The notes under the pieces were generated by a model. It was not told where the DNA came from and made no database searches. It worked only from the letters and a program-made list of their open reading frames with translations. Positions 24,201 through 34,603 of a stretch of 64,000 bases of DNA are shown here, piece after piece. This stretch comes from Xenopus tropicalis (lineage: Eukaryota > Chordata > Amphibia > Anura > Pipidae). The DNA is taken from the NCBI RefSeq assembly GCF_000004195.4, contig NC_030683.2, forward strand, positions 73,999,764 through 74,063,763. Reading direction: 5' to 3'. A program made the position numbers and the translations under genes. Each line of letters begins with the position of its first letter. Within the stretch, counting starts at the first letter, position 1.

Positions 24201-27200
24201 CCCATGATCCAGGTCTACTGTATGGAAACCCTAAGAAATGTGTTACTGCCCAAGCTACTCTCCACAGTGTTGCATCTTTACATTGCTTGTTCTGCATTAA
24301 ACCTGCCGACCCATTGCTCTATGTCTGTATGGTGAGTATTTTGTGCTTAGCCCTGTGGATTGTCTTGAACAATAAAACCAGTTCTGTTTCAGTTTGCTTC
24401 AAGAACCTTCTGCCTTCTGAGTCAAATGTATCCCTGCTCTATGGCTATGCCATTCTAGCTGGTCATTGTCTGTTTTACACCAAAAAGGGGTTACACTTGC
24501 TTAAAATGTTTCCTTACTAACTTTCTCATTCAAATTAAGTGCTTTCATTTCACTTCAGTGGGTGTGGTTCAAACTTTGAATCTCCTGCTGCACAACCAAT
24601 ATTTACTATTAAATGTAACACAATGCTAGTCTACAGGGGACTTGCCAAATGATTTGTAAATCAGAAGAAAAAAAAAACATTCTACACAATTGGTGAGACA
24701 ATAGACTGCAAAATATATAAGACTTAATAAACAGGAACTACATACCACTTTCTCAGAAAGAATTGAAAGAAAAAAATCCCCTTTATACCTTCACACACCT
24801 CAAGTCTGCAAGTCTTACACTTCACAAGACAGACAATACACAGACAAAATGAAATAGATAAACACAACCCCATAAATAACCTCTGGAAAGACGAGACAAA
24901 ACAGTTAACTGCAAATATCTATCATATGATAAAATCATCTGCAAACAGATATACTGACTCCAATCGTTGTAATAATGGCTGAGTTTCCCCTGAGACCTCT
25001 CTCCCTGGGCCTGTATGGAGCTGGGCACAACCACTATGGGCAATCTTTGCCAGATAGCAGAACTCGCCAGACACTTGGAATCCAGAAAGGTTCTTTATTT
25101 GTCGTTGGTTAACAAATGTTGGGGTGGATGAACAAATGCTGAAGGTCAAAATGAATATTGCTTTCCTAACCCCTCGTATGATGGTATAATGGGAGGAACT
25201 GATGTCACATATAAGGAAAGGGAATGGGAGGGTATACAGACTTAGAATTAAACAACTTGCAATATGACCTTGGTCACTAGGTGGCAGTGTAACAATGAAT
25301 ATGCATATAAAGCATGATATTTAAACCGAATACACAAATATTAACTGCCGGGCAGCTCAATAGACAATGAAAAAACAACTTTATTTAAGTGAACAACTGC
25401 CATAGGACAATTCACTCAAATGGACATTCTGAAATTTCATACACATATAATGAAATCACTAACATGAAATGGGCCTCAAGCTAATTCCTATCTAATTCCT
25501 ATTTCTAATGCCTATCTAAAGCTTTAAGATGGGTAATCTTCCCTTAAGGTGGCCATACACAGGTCGATTCTAGCTGCTGATATTGGTCCCTTAGGCCAAC
25601 TCGGCAGCTTATCGGCCCATGTATGGGCACTAACGATGGGCCTGCCAACCGAAATCTGGCCTGAAATCGAGCTGATATCGATCGGGCAGGTTTAAAAATT
25701 TAGTCAGATTGGGGACCATATCAGCTCGTTGATGCGGCCCCCGAACCGACTGCACCCATACCGTCATTCTAATTAGATCGTTGAATTTGAATTGGCCCGA
25801 TATCGCTCCTCTGTAGGTGGGAATATCGGGAGAAGATCAGCTCGCTTGACGACCTCGCCAAGCGAGTGGATCTTAGCATGTATGGACACCTTTAGACAGG
25901 TGTCTTTAATGCCAAGCCCCAAGGAAAACCTGTTGCATATCTTTTGGCTGTGCCTAAAACAAGCTTTCTGGTGGAGGTGACCTCCTAATGGAGGGAGATG
26001 GTTGAAAAACCCCTTCAAGTAAACACAGACTGGGCTTTATTTGGTAATGTAACCAAATACACCTTTATAAAACAGAAAACACCTGGCAGGGAGATTGGCA
26101 GCAGCTGCCCGAAAGGCCATTTTACATCAATGGCTTACTATAGAAATTCCATCCATTGCACTCACTAAACAGAAGCTGCACTATATCTTCCACATGGATT
26201 GGTTGGAAACCATGGACGGAACAACCTGTTAAAAAGTTCTTCTCTATATGGTCTATATGCATAAACACCCTCCCACAGGCTATCAGATACCTAACAGTTT
26301 CCCACACCTTTCCAAACATAACCTGGTAAGTGAAAATCCTTTAAGACAACTTACTTTTCCTGGAAACAAATCAATATATTCAAAATATGTCCCAAGAGAT
26401 TGGATGTGGCAAATCTTCCCCCCCTCCCCCTCCCCAGGAGTAACTGTATCAACAAATTATTGGCATCTTATCTACAGTAAACAAAACCTACCCTGTGAGG
26501 ATTATTGCATTAGCTAGGAAATAACCTCTTATACTGTTGAATCTCTTCTATTTGCTTTGTATTTTAGTGACATGTATTTTCGTTCGATGTATACCTGCAA
26601 TTTTTGCTTAAATGCTGTTGCCTACTTTGAAAACCAAAAAAAAAACATTACTGCAAAAAAAAAGGGAAAAAAGGAAAAATCGATGATATACATGCTCCAC
26701 AGACTGCATAAAGCAATAGCAGTTTATTATACTGTAACCTACAGATTTCTGAGACCAGCACATTCCATTTTTATGCTATAATTCATATTTTTAATTTTCA
26801 ATCTTTATATATTGTTTTTATTTTTATGCTATATTTCTCATTTTTCATATCTCTACATATTGTTTGTGTACTCACTTTAAATCTATATAAGCCGTAATAT
26901 GTTCGAACCTTTCAACGACATACCAACTTCTCTGAAATTCATCTGAGCAAATATTGTGTGACAGTCCATAGGAATTATTTATTCTAATAGACTCTACGAC
27001 GATCTGGATCTTCTTCAGCACTTTACAGCTATTCTGTAAAAATACAGCAACATTAAATAAACATAACAAAAAAAAACCATAAATACAGTTAACCATATAA
27101 CAATAATAAACTAGAAGTAGTATAAAAAAAATCCTACATGTTCTTTTTGTAGCCTTTTTGTGAACAGTAACAAAATTTAAAGTAGAGAAAAACAGGAATG

Positions 27201-30200
27201 CAGTTCTATGCTGCAAGAATATTTGTTTAGTATTTAGTGCTTTACAACAATTCAGGCTCAGTTCCCCTTTCTAAAGTGAAAGATTAGGGCAAATAAGCCC
27301 AAAATAAATAGTAAAGTGTAACCCTAAGGGGCTGATTTACTTACCCACGAACGGGTCGAATGGAGTCCGATTGCGTTTTTTTCGTAATGATCGGTATTTT
27401 GCGATTTTTTGTATGTTTTGCGATTTTTTCGGATTCTTTACGAATTTTTCGTTACCAATACGATTTTTGCGTAAAAACGCGAGTTTTCCTATCCATTACG
27501 AAAGTTGCGTAAAAAGTTGCGCATTTTTCGTAGCGTTAAAACTTATGCGAAAAGTTGCGCATTTTTCGTAGCGTTAAGTTTTAACGCTACGAAAAATGCG
27601 CAACTTTTCGCATAAGTTTTAACGCTACGAAAAATGCGCAACTTTTTACGCAACTTTCGTAATGGATACAAAAAACTCGTGTTTTTACGCAAAAATCGTA
27701 TTGGTAACGAAAAATTCGTACAGAATCCGAAAAAATCGCAAAACATACGAAAAAGTCGCAAAATGTTCGTTTTCAAGTCGGAACTTTTCCAATTCGGGTC
27801 GGATTCGTGGGTTAGTAAATCAGCCCCTTAGGGTTGCACTTACCGAATAGTACTATTAAATATCATGTTGACAGAAATTAAAATAGTTTTGAAACCTTGC
27901 CAGTAGGTGTCACTGTATCATTAGTTCATGTATCTAAAAAAGGGGGGGGGGGGGGGGAAAGTCTGTGGATAATTTTAAAGGCTTACACTCCCGCTCTCTG
28001 GGGAAAGAATGGTGTCTTCCAAAATATTAGAGGAAAGGAAGAGGAGTGGGTACTTTCTTTTGGGTTCTATAGGGAACTGCTAGAGGCAGCCATTAAGAAA
28101 AAAATTAATAATTAACCTGCATATGGGGTAAGACCCCCCCAGGGGAATCAGTTATTAGTTCTTAGCTAGGATTAGCCATCTTATGTTATAGAAGTGGGGT
28201 GGGTGGCCTCCAGTGGCTTAATGTTCTGGTCCAAACTAAACGTTGGATTCTGCATAAAAGCCACCCCTGCTGTAGTCTGGCACTTGGGAAAGAGAACAGG
28301 CCATGCACAAAGAACAAAGAGCCGCATCATGCACATTAGCAGACAAAGAGAACCCCCACACACATAGGTTCCTAAGTGGTGATTACTGAGGAAAAGCATG
28401 TACATTGGAAGCAGAGCTAGCCTTGACTTCCAGTGCACATGCTTCTGCTCAGTGAACGCAACCAGTGAGGCTGGGTACTGGAAATGACAGCCAGACGCAC
28501 TAGCCCTCAATCACACTGTGCTGTTTTTACAGGCCATGTACCATTAAAGACAGGAAAGCTTTATGCGGTTGGACAGGAAGAAAGGGGACCTGTGCGGAGG
28601 TCTCCTTCAAAAGGGGCAAAAGTATCTTGTTCTCAAATTCTACTCCTCACATTGATGTGCATAGTGTAGGATGTTAATGAATCTATATTTTATATTTTAA
28701 CAACATATTTAATGCAGAATAGATACAAAGATGTAAAATTCGACTAACACTTGCCTGCAGTTCCAATAGATGCTCCTCAGCTGAAGATGATTCCTCTTTG
28801 AAGTTATCTTGTTCAAACAACCAGCCTTCTAAAAGTTTAATGTATTTCTCTGCATGATCAATGCTTGTAAAAGATGACTTCTCTGTGTTTTTGTCTCTAT
28901 AATGACAATAAGATGGGCAGCCAGGAATTAAAACTGTGTGTTTCTCCAAAACTTGGAACCCTTGCATTTTTCATCTGTACAATGATTATATCATTAGAGT
29001 AAGATCTCTCATTTTCTATACTTCACAAAAGAAAAACATTACTGTCTACTGATGTGCAGGCAAACATTTTGTGGACCTGCACCCAACCCTAACCCACTGC
29101 CTCTAAACCCAGCAACACACCTCTTTTTATAGACCCATGCCCGACCTGCTCCATCTCTGATGTCACAAAGGGGGTGGGGTGGGGCAGGCGTGCATCTATC
29201 ACTAGAAGTTTCTGGATGTGGAAGATGGCAGTGCAGGGTCATGGGTTGGGAGGGTGAAAGATAGGGTTTAGCCAAACCCACCTACAACTGCCCAATAGTG
29301 TGCAAGTGTCAGCTTGAAACCGCCCTACATGCAGGTTTTGAGCCGGCTTGCACATCACTATTACTGTCACCAGCTGCTGTGCGTGCCTATTGCCAACATT
29401 CAGTGGAGTAAAGCACAGCTGGGCTACAGCTTAATGGAAAAGTATATTAACTATACTAAGACTGATCAGAACTTATTACAAATATTTTACATATTTTATT
29501 AAGCCAATATTATATTCTATGCTAAATTCTTATTTATTATAGTAAATAAGACATTTCTCATAAGCCCATAAGTATGTGTTATATATGTATTACCATAGGA
29601 TTATACCATCTTGCAAGGATCCTGCAGGAATTTAAACATTTCCCCCACCCCAAAAACAGAGTCCAGGGGAATTTTTAACATTTCTTAATTTTATCAGTGG
29701 GTGTTTGGCCCCTCCCAATCCTAATCTTGGTGCAGGGTGGGCAATCTGTAGGGGTTAAAAAAAATACCAAGTCTCTAAACTGGAAGTGTTTGTAGAGAGT
29801 AGGAGTTTGCTAGAACGGTTTGTGTGTCCTCCAGTTTAGATCACCCATCAGTTTAATTAATTACCACTAAGGAGATCACAAGATCTGGGTGATATATGCA
29901 AAGAATGTTTTTTCACAAGAGGGTGGGCAGACACACATCTGAGCACCCCAAAAAATTATAATAAATGGGAAAATGCCCCAAGATGCAAATCAGCAAATCT
30001 AATTGATTCCCTATCTAGTGAACAGGTAGTGTCACAAGGTAGGCAGTATCTACGTATCTTCCCTTTTAATTCACTGGCATAATACATCTTTCTTTATATG
30101 TGTATGCAAATGCTTATCTATAAAGAAAGCTGTGTTATGATTTATGCTCTGCTATAGAAATTTTAAATCTCTTCTGATATAAACAAAATGGTGTATACTT

Positions 30201-31299
30201 CTTTCTGCACGTCCTCTTCTCTTTTTGACTGCCTGAGCCCCACCCTTCCTTTTTTATATTCATATATATATGCATATATAAATTATATAAAAATATATAC
30301 TTACTTAATGCACAAAAGTCATAGCCTGTATATAAATATACCTGTATCCTTGCACTATTATTTTTAAATATTGGCCCTCATATGCCTATGGAGCTCCTCT
30401 GTCTTTTTATAAACATTTTTTACAACATGGGACACATTATTTCATATATAATTCTTGCTACTGTACTCTATACTGTGAATGGTTCAGAGATGCTTCTACT
30501 TAACAAACTAAACTCCTTAAGGGGAATTAGTTGATACCACAATCCATAACCCACAAAGAGTGCAAATCAATGTTTGATGATATTCAACTAAGCAGAACAA
30601 TAAAGAGAACTCTGGAACACTCATTAACACAGTTGTTTCATATATCACATCTCTACTTTAGTTTCCTTTTTACATTATGTCTGTGTACACTTACCTCACT
30701 TTGTTAGCAAAAGGACTATCATTATTATTTTTTACCTGGTGGGAAAACAAAGAAAGAAACTGAAACAAATCAGACCTACCACATCTGTCATACATGTCAG
30801 TTCCCTATACATTTTAGTTCTGTAATATGAATTAATAGTAAGTCATTAATTGGTTGCAAGTACCTTTATTTCCAATTTATAAAATAAAAACTGCAAGCAC
30901 CAAGGTTGCTGAAGCAATCTTAGTGCTCCTATTGGAGCATGAGAATGAAAATACAAAAGTGTAAAGCTTAAGTAGATGCTGTTAATAATACATAATTTTA
31001 ATTGCAGTGTGCCCCATAATTTTAAATCTACTGGTAACCAGTAAGCTATACTTTATACTGCATAAGTAATATATAGAATTCTTGACCATTTTATTGTCTT
31101 TTTAGCAATATCCCAGCCTCTGCCAAAAAAAACCTAAATAAACTTCACATACCTCTATCTTTGTTTTCCCATGTGGCATGTATGAAGGTTTCTCCAACTT
31201 GTGGAAATAGAGAAAGCTGAGTATCCACAGCAACACAATGAAAAAGTCTGAGAACAAAAATGTACAAAGAACGCTACAGAAAGAGAGCATATTTCCCAT
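18102..31299 (-). CDS. Unrecognised single-pass membrane protein, 8 exons, 331 aa
   Basis: Eight minus-strand exons join with matching phases at all seven junctions (147+41+142+110+163+84+114+195 nt, a 331-codon frame plus stop). The product starts MGNMLS (a possible myristoylation context), then a hydrophobic segment at about residues 5-32 rich in Phe/Leu/Cys, then basic residues. The rest is mostly charged helix with heptad-like Leu/Ile spacing (about 75-120 and 150-200) and a Trp/Lys-rich part (230-267). No enzyme motif is visible. I do not recognise the family. It would be an N-terminally anchored membrane protein with a soluble, likely coiled-coil tail. It lies downstream of chek1 on the same strand. 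The Met at 31297-31299 has a good context (CACAATGG) and no acceptor is seen just upstream, so I take it as the start. Missed exons, especially in the long introns, remain possible. An ATTAAA (minus strand, 17975-17980) could be its poly(A) signal. Confidence 0.7.
18814..19710 (+). mobile_element. Solo LTR (897 bp) with GAGC target duplication
   Basis: Begins TGTAGGGACC and ends GGGGTTACA, flanked on both sides by GAGC (18810-18813 and 19711-19714). An AATAAAG signal is at about 19499. TG...CA ends with a 4-bp duplication fit a retroviral or gypsy-type LTR left after recombination. It lies in the last intron of the membrane gene and has no internal coding region. Confidence 0.75.
19939..20052 (-). 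CDS. Membrane gene, exon 7 (residues 230-267)
   Basis: Acceptor CTTTATTCCAG, 114 nt in phase 0 at both ends; reads EIGWWSDKFQQSMIRKQF, rich in Trp and Lys. Donor GAG|GTAATT. Confidence 0.7.
20212..20470. repeat. Small hAT-like nonautonomous repeat
   Basis: Starts near TGTTCCCCAACCAGTGTCTC and ends near GGTTGAGGACCCCC, giving partly complementary ends of the 'GGGGTCCCCAACC' style seen in hAT MITEs. No clear target duplication was found. Confidence 0.35.
20639..20722 (-). CDS. Membrane gene, exon 6 (residues 202-229)
   Basis: Acceptor TTTTCATTTAG, 84 nt in phase 0 at both ends, charged helical (KEELEKCEIDSCKL). Donor AAG|GTAATG. Confidence 0.7.
21644..21806 (-). CDS. Membrane gene, exon 5 (residues 147-201)
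   Basis: Acceptor CATATTTACAG; reads LCMMKVFKSHFDIWLEQL and continues as an amphipathic helix to HHLNMQE. Donor GAG|GTATGA, phase 0. The other two frames contain stops, so the phase is forced and agrees with exon 4. Confidence 0.75.
22474..23440 (-). mobile_element. Nested solo LTR (967 bp) with TGTG target duplication
   Basis: On the minus strand it starts TGTAGGGATTTAAAAAT and ends GGGCTACA, with TGTG at 22470-22473 and 23441-23444. The host sequence on either side (ATTGGCATATTATGTG, then TTATTGGCTCAT) reads on continuously. An AATAAAG signal on the minus strand lies at about 22777-22783. It is C-rich on the + strand. Confidence 0.75.
23672..24416. repeat. Tandem duplication of an LTR segment (about 350 bp, two copies)
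   Basis: CGCAGGATAGATAGATG through AACCTTCTGCCTT occurs at 23672-24020 and again at 24065-24416 with only a few differences. The joining piece (CCCATTTAACTGTTAACATC, 24021-24064) copies 23342-23390, so a larger block was duplicated and then lost its middle. The low divergence suggests a fairly recent event. Confidence 0.8.
24496..25543. other. Intron DNA, possible LTR fragment
   Basis: No exon found. At 24960-25190 a stretch with a minus-strand AATAAAG signal (about 25095) and TATA-poor flanks could be an old LTR, without clear ends. Confidence 0.25.
25544..25895. mobile_element. TTAA-target MITE, GGTGGCCATACAC family
   Basis: Begins TTAAGGTGGCCATACACAGG and ends GTATGGACACCTTTAG, with inner complementary blocks around CCGATATCG. 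Two better copies with TTAA on both sides lie at 59046 and 60471. Confidence 0.7.
25896..26520 (+). pseudogene. L1-like LINE ORF2 C-terminal remnant
   Basis: Reads ENLLHIFWLCLKQAFWWR, then after shifts AARKAILHQWLTIEIPS and KQKLHYIFHMDWLETM. These match in character the last part of L1-type ORF2 (LH-LW-C block, then AAR-x-I-x-x-HW). The copy is badly broken and has no 5' part. Confidence 0.55.
26924..27033 (-). CDS. Membrane gene, exon 4 (residues 111-147)
   Basis: Acceptor TGTATTTTTACAG, phase 0; reads NSCKVLKKIQIVVESIR to FQRS. Donor TTG|GTATGT leaves TG, which joins the next exon's G to give Trp147. Confidence 0.7.
27320..27835. mobile_element. 516-bp near-perfect palindrome (foldback MITE)
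   Basis: AACCCTAAGGGGCTGATTTAC at the left matches, inverted, GTAAATCAGCCCCTTAGGG at the right, and the pairing runs with few breaks to a centre near 27577 (GCGTTAAGTTTTAACGC). It lies in intron 3 of the membrane gene, close to exon 4. Both strands show repetitive Phe/Lys-rich open frames that merely reflect the palindrome. Target duplication not resolved. Confidence 0.8.
27942..27957. repeat. Poly(G) run
   Basis: Sixteen consecutive G after an A-run; a possible G-quadruplex and a site of assembly error. Confidence 0.9.
28755..28896 (-). CDS. Membrane gene, exon 3 (residues 63-110)
   Basis: Acceptor TTGTCATTATAG; 142 nt reading DKNTEKSSF to the helical EEHLLELQ. The donor is CAG|GCAAGT, a GC-type donor with otherwise perfect consensus, leaving phase 0. 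The open frame continues upstream past the acceptor, but that stretch does not fit any phase. Confidence 0.7.
30695..30735 (-). CDS. Membrane gene, exon 2 (41 nt, residues 50-63)
   Basis: A micro-exon between a strong acceptor (pyrimidine tract TTTCTTTCTTTG, then CCCACCAG) and a consensus donor GAG|GTAAGT. It begins in phase 0 and leaves two bases (AG) that join the next exon's A to make Arg63. It is found from splice sites plus phase, as it is too short to stand out otherwise. Confidence 0.65.
31153..31299 (-). CDS. Membrane gene, exon 1 (residues 1-49)
   Basis: Encodes the start Met, the hydrophobic segment and a basic tail ending HGKTKIE. The donor is GAG|GTATGT, phase 0. Confidence 0.7.
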
Positions 31300-32700
31300 T
31301 GTGCAGCAGGATTATTAGAACAAATTATTAAAATCATGAGCCCAAAATATCCTCTGCATGATATGGAAAAATTTGATTTCATTTTGCTTTTACATTCCTT
31401 CTGTTCTGATCCTTTAGCTGTAGAATGAAATATGTTGAAATATCCCGTGTAGTGATCCTTAATATGACATCATAAAAGCAGCTATTTCTCCATCATTACC
31501 AGTGATGTCAGAATAACCATAACCACTTCTTCCCCCAATTCAAACAATGACATCATGTGTATTTTTGATCTTTCATATAATTCATATAGAGTATGCAAAC
31601 TGCTTTGCTTTTCTTCTTGTAGACTGCGTTTCTTACTGTATTTACAGATTCGGGACTCAGAAGGGATTCATACTACCTGTGCTAGTTCTTCAGCAATTTT
31701 CCTTTTCACATTATCATAACAATTCTACCAATGTTGCTCCTCCAGAAAATCAAGTTTTTTAGCCCTTTTTTTTAAAGTTTCAGTAGGAGAGTACTACTAA
31801 TGTATTTAGTACATATAAATAATCTTAACCATTAGGTCATTATGATACTATACAGCCACCAGTGCAGAAAGCTGACCTAAACAAGCAGAACAGTGCAGCG
31901 GAGCTAGCATTATTATTATTAACATTTATTTATAAAGCGCCAACATATTCCGCAGCACTGTACAATAAGATAGCATGCGCCATCTTTGTGTTCTCTTCGG
32001 ATCAGATCGGCAACACAGAGCTTGCTGGTGCATATACAGTTAAAGATACTCAGGGATTACCTTCAACTACTACAAGATAGCATGCGCGATCTTTGTGTTC
32101 TCTTTGGATCAGATCGGTAACACAGCTTGCTGGTGCATATACAGTTAAAGATACTCAGGGATTACCTTCAGCTGCGCATTCACCAGCAAGCTCTGTCTCG
32201 CCGAAGAAAACACAAAGATTCAGAAGATGGTGCACGCTAGCTCCACTGTGCTGTTCTGCTTGTATTGGTCAATTTTACTATCAGAGACACTGTTCACTGA
32301 AATACACTATGCTGGAAGGGAGAAAGGGGGTGCTCATTAAATGGCAGTGGATGGGGGCTTTTTTTCTGGAGGGGGTTAGTTCTCCTTTAAAAAATCAACT
32401 GCAATTATATTTACAAATAACCATTAGCCAATAGAACAACTGTAAATTTTTAATCAATGTATATTGTTTTGTATATTGATTGTATATACAGTTGCTTAGA
32501 ATTACATTTTCTTTTATTGTGTAGTTTCAGTATTTCTAGATTAATTGCTGGGAACCATTTGGGTCAGGATGTACCCAAGTTAGACAAGATAAAGTTGGTG
32601 TTTGTATTTCAACTGATTTGTGAAAGGAATGTGTACCTATTTTGGGTGATTATAATGTTGGCATGTGTATAATGATCAACAGATAAAGGGAGAACATGGC
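31300..32700. other. Intergenic DNA upstream of the membrane gene
   Basis: No supported gene. The first few hundred bases should hold the promoter of the membrane gene, but I find no CpG island or clear TATA box. A foldback repeat occupies 31880-32262. Confidence 0.4.
31880..32262. repeat. Foldback repeat with internal direct duplication and L2-like tail
   Basis: Ends AAGCAGAACAGTGCAGCGGA and TCCACTGTGCTGTTCTGCTT are inverted. Inside are two copies of a roughly 110-bp block (ATAGCATGCGC... at about 31971 and 32078) and a segment ATTTATAAAGCGCCAAC...CAGCACTGTACAATA, which resembles the 3' tail of L2/CR1-type LINEs. Confidence 0.6.
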
Positions 32701-33115
32701 TTAAAGGAACAGTAACATAAAAAAATGAAGTGTATAAAAGTAACTAAAATATAATGTGCTGCTGCCCTGCACTGGTAAAAGTTGTGTGTTAACTTCAGAA
32801 AGTCTACTATAATTTATATAAATAAGCTGCTATGTAGCCATGGGGGCAGCCATTTAAAGGAGAAAAGGCACAGGCACTTAGTAGATAACAGATAAAACAC
32901 TATTGTATTCTACAGAACTTATCTGTTATCTGCTATGTAACCTGTGCCTTTTCTCCTTTTTTCCAGCTTTAATGGCTGCCCCCGTGGCTACACAGCAGCT
33001 TATTATATAAATTATAGTAGTGTTACTGTAGCAAACACACCAGTTTTACCAGTGCAGGCATTATATTTTTATTACTTTAAGGCTCTTTCATTTTTTGGTG
33101 TTACTGTTCCTTTAA
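32701..33115. mobile_element. T2-type MITE, subfamily TTAAAGGAACAGTAAC
   Basis: Starts TTAAAGGAACAGTAAC and ends GTTACTGTTCCTTTAA. The body includes the CCTGTGCCTTTTCTCC and GGCTGCC(C) blocks shared with the copies at 36593, 41484, 44437 and 49898. Confidence 0.85.
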
Positions 33116-33581
33116 AGGAGAAGGAAAGGTAAAAGCTAAGTAAGCTTTATCAGAAAGGTCTATGTAAATACAGCCATAAGCACTCACAGAAATGCTGCAC
33201 TCTATCCTTTATCAAAAAAGGAGACATCCTGTGTTTTGATAAACATGTTCTTAGGGTATCTGACTTCCTCTCAGAAAAATCCTTCATTCCCCAAGTCTTC
33301 GCAGTTCTCCCCTCTCTCCTGCCCCCCCCCTCCCATAAGAATACTAAGAACTCCCTCCCCCTTCCCTTAGGAATGTGTGATCTGAGCTACAAGGGCTAGA
33401 GCTGCAAGTATAAAGCTACTTAAAATGGCAGCTGCTGTCTTAAACAAAGAGAGAAATCTTCTAGAGCTGTTTACTCAGGTATGGCAATGCTTCCTGCAGA
33501 ATAAATATAGTGTTCCAGGTGGCACTAATGTGGTGAACCTATTGGCAGTAAAATGCCAAAATGACTTTTCTTCTCCTTTAA
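33112..33581. mobile_element. T2-type MITE, subfamily TTAAAGGAGAAGG
   Basis: Starts TTAAAGGAGAAGGAAAGG and ends CTTCTCCTTTAA. Its first four bases are the last TTAA of the preceding MITE. Same subfamily as 12131 and 39772. Confidence 0.85.
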
Positions 33582-34603
33582 CTATATGATTAGTTTGTTT
33601 ATACAACTGCCAGGTTTGGATTAGTTTGGCAAATGTATCCTATGATATCTACATAATCAGCCTGTTAAACATGGCCATATGCATTTTATATATAATACAC
33701 AATAGGCATGAATATCCTGTAAATTATATGCTTATAAACAGTGCTTAGTGATATTACTTTATAATCACCTGTATAAAAGCGCTCGGCCTTCAGCCTCCAT
33801 GGTGACTTATAATATACTTAGATTTTTCAACGGGGGTAAGTTTTTCACTATATAATCAGTGTAATTGAGGTCAGAATTATTTTGTACTTCTCAACTTATT
33901 TTTAAAGGACGTCAACCCAATAAACAAGTTTTACCTAATAAGAGAAAACATAATTCTAAGCAACTTTCCAATACGAATTTATTATAATAAAAAAAGTTAT
34001 TTGTGAATGTACATGCTACTGAAAGCATCACTTGCTTAAAGTGATACTGACACTAAAAATATTAATGTACATAAAAAGTTACCTATAGGTCATGTTGATC
34101 AGCTTTCCCTGATAGGGCTGCTTTTGTAAGTAATTATTAATTGAAGTCCCTAAACCTGACTGTTTTGCCAATCTGACTGTCCCTTCTCAGCCTGTCAGTT
34201 ATAGTTTCTAATGCTAACAACCTCCTGCTGCACAAATATGGCCACCCCCTCATGGAGGAACATGGGGGATCAGATAGGTAATGTAAAAGAATCAGGCAAA
34301 TACTTGCCTGCAGTGTTAAATATGTCCTACCCATGAACAGTAAACAAGCAGGCCAAGCAAGTTAAGCTAGCAGGAAACAAAAGCTGAAGTAGGATATACT
34401 GTAATTCTAAAACCTCCACTCAGGTTTTGTAGTTTCAGATACTGCCTGAAGCAATCTCCAGTTATTATCTCTGACACAACTGTTGATGTGTCTCTAGAGT
34501 GAGAGGTGCAATGGAAAAGATTATTGTTTGGTGTGTTTTCCACCAGTGTTGAAGGTGGGATACAAATAGCACCAGGTAAAATGCCTGGTTTTACAGCAGG
34601 TAA
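33582..34603. other. Intergenic DNA
   Basis: No gene seen. At 33903 TTTAAAGGACGTCAACCC and at 34039 TTAAAGTGATACTGACAC look like ends of further TTAA-type repeats without matching partners. Confidence 0.35.

Larger units (their letters stand above)
22358..24495 (+). mobile_element. LTR related to 18814 copy, interrupted and internally duplicated
   Basis: Starts TGTGAAGGGACCTATAGGG and ends AAAAAGGGGTTACA, closely resembling the termini of the 18814 LTR. It is interrupted by a second LTR in opposite orientation (22474-23440). Downstream of that, a block of about 350 bp with the AATAAA signal occurs twice (23672-24020 and 24065-24416). Exact borders are ambiguous (ACTT occurs on both sides). 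Open frames in the duplicated block are not conserved proteins. Confidence 0.65.

Noticed and set aside
23777..24520. Two similar open frames of 91 and 115 codons
   Set aside because: They are the two copies of a duplicated LTR segment containing the AATAAA signal, so their similarity reflects DNA duplication and not protein conservation.
27371..27850. Several Phe- or Lys-rich open frames on both strands
   Set aside because: They mirror each other because the region is one large palindrome; no domain or codon bias.
28690..28967. 94-codon frame as a single exon starting at MQGFQVLEK
   Set aside because: The part above 28896 fits no splice phase, and an acceptor at the TATAG gives a perfect join with the micro-exon, so the true exon is shorter.
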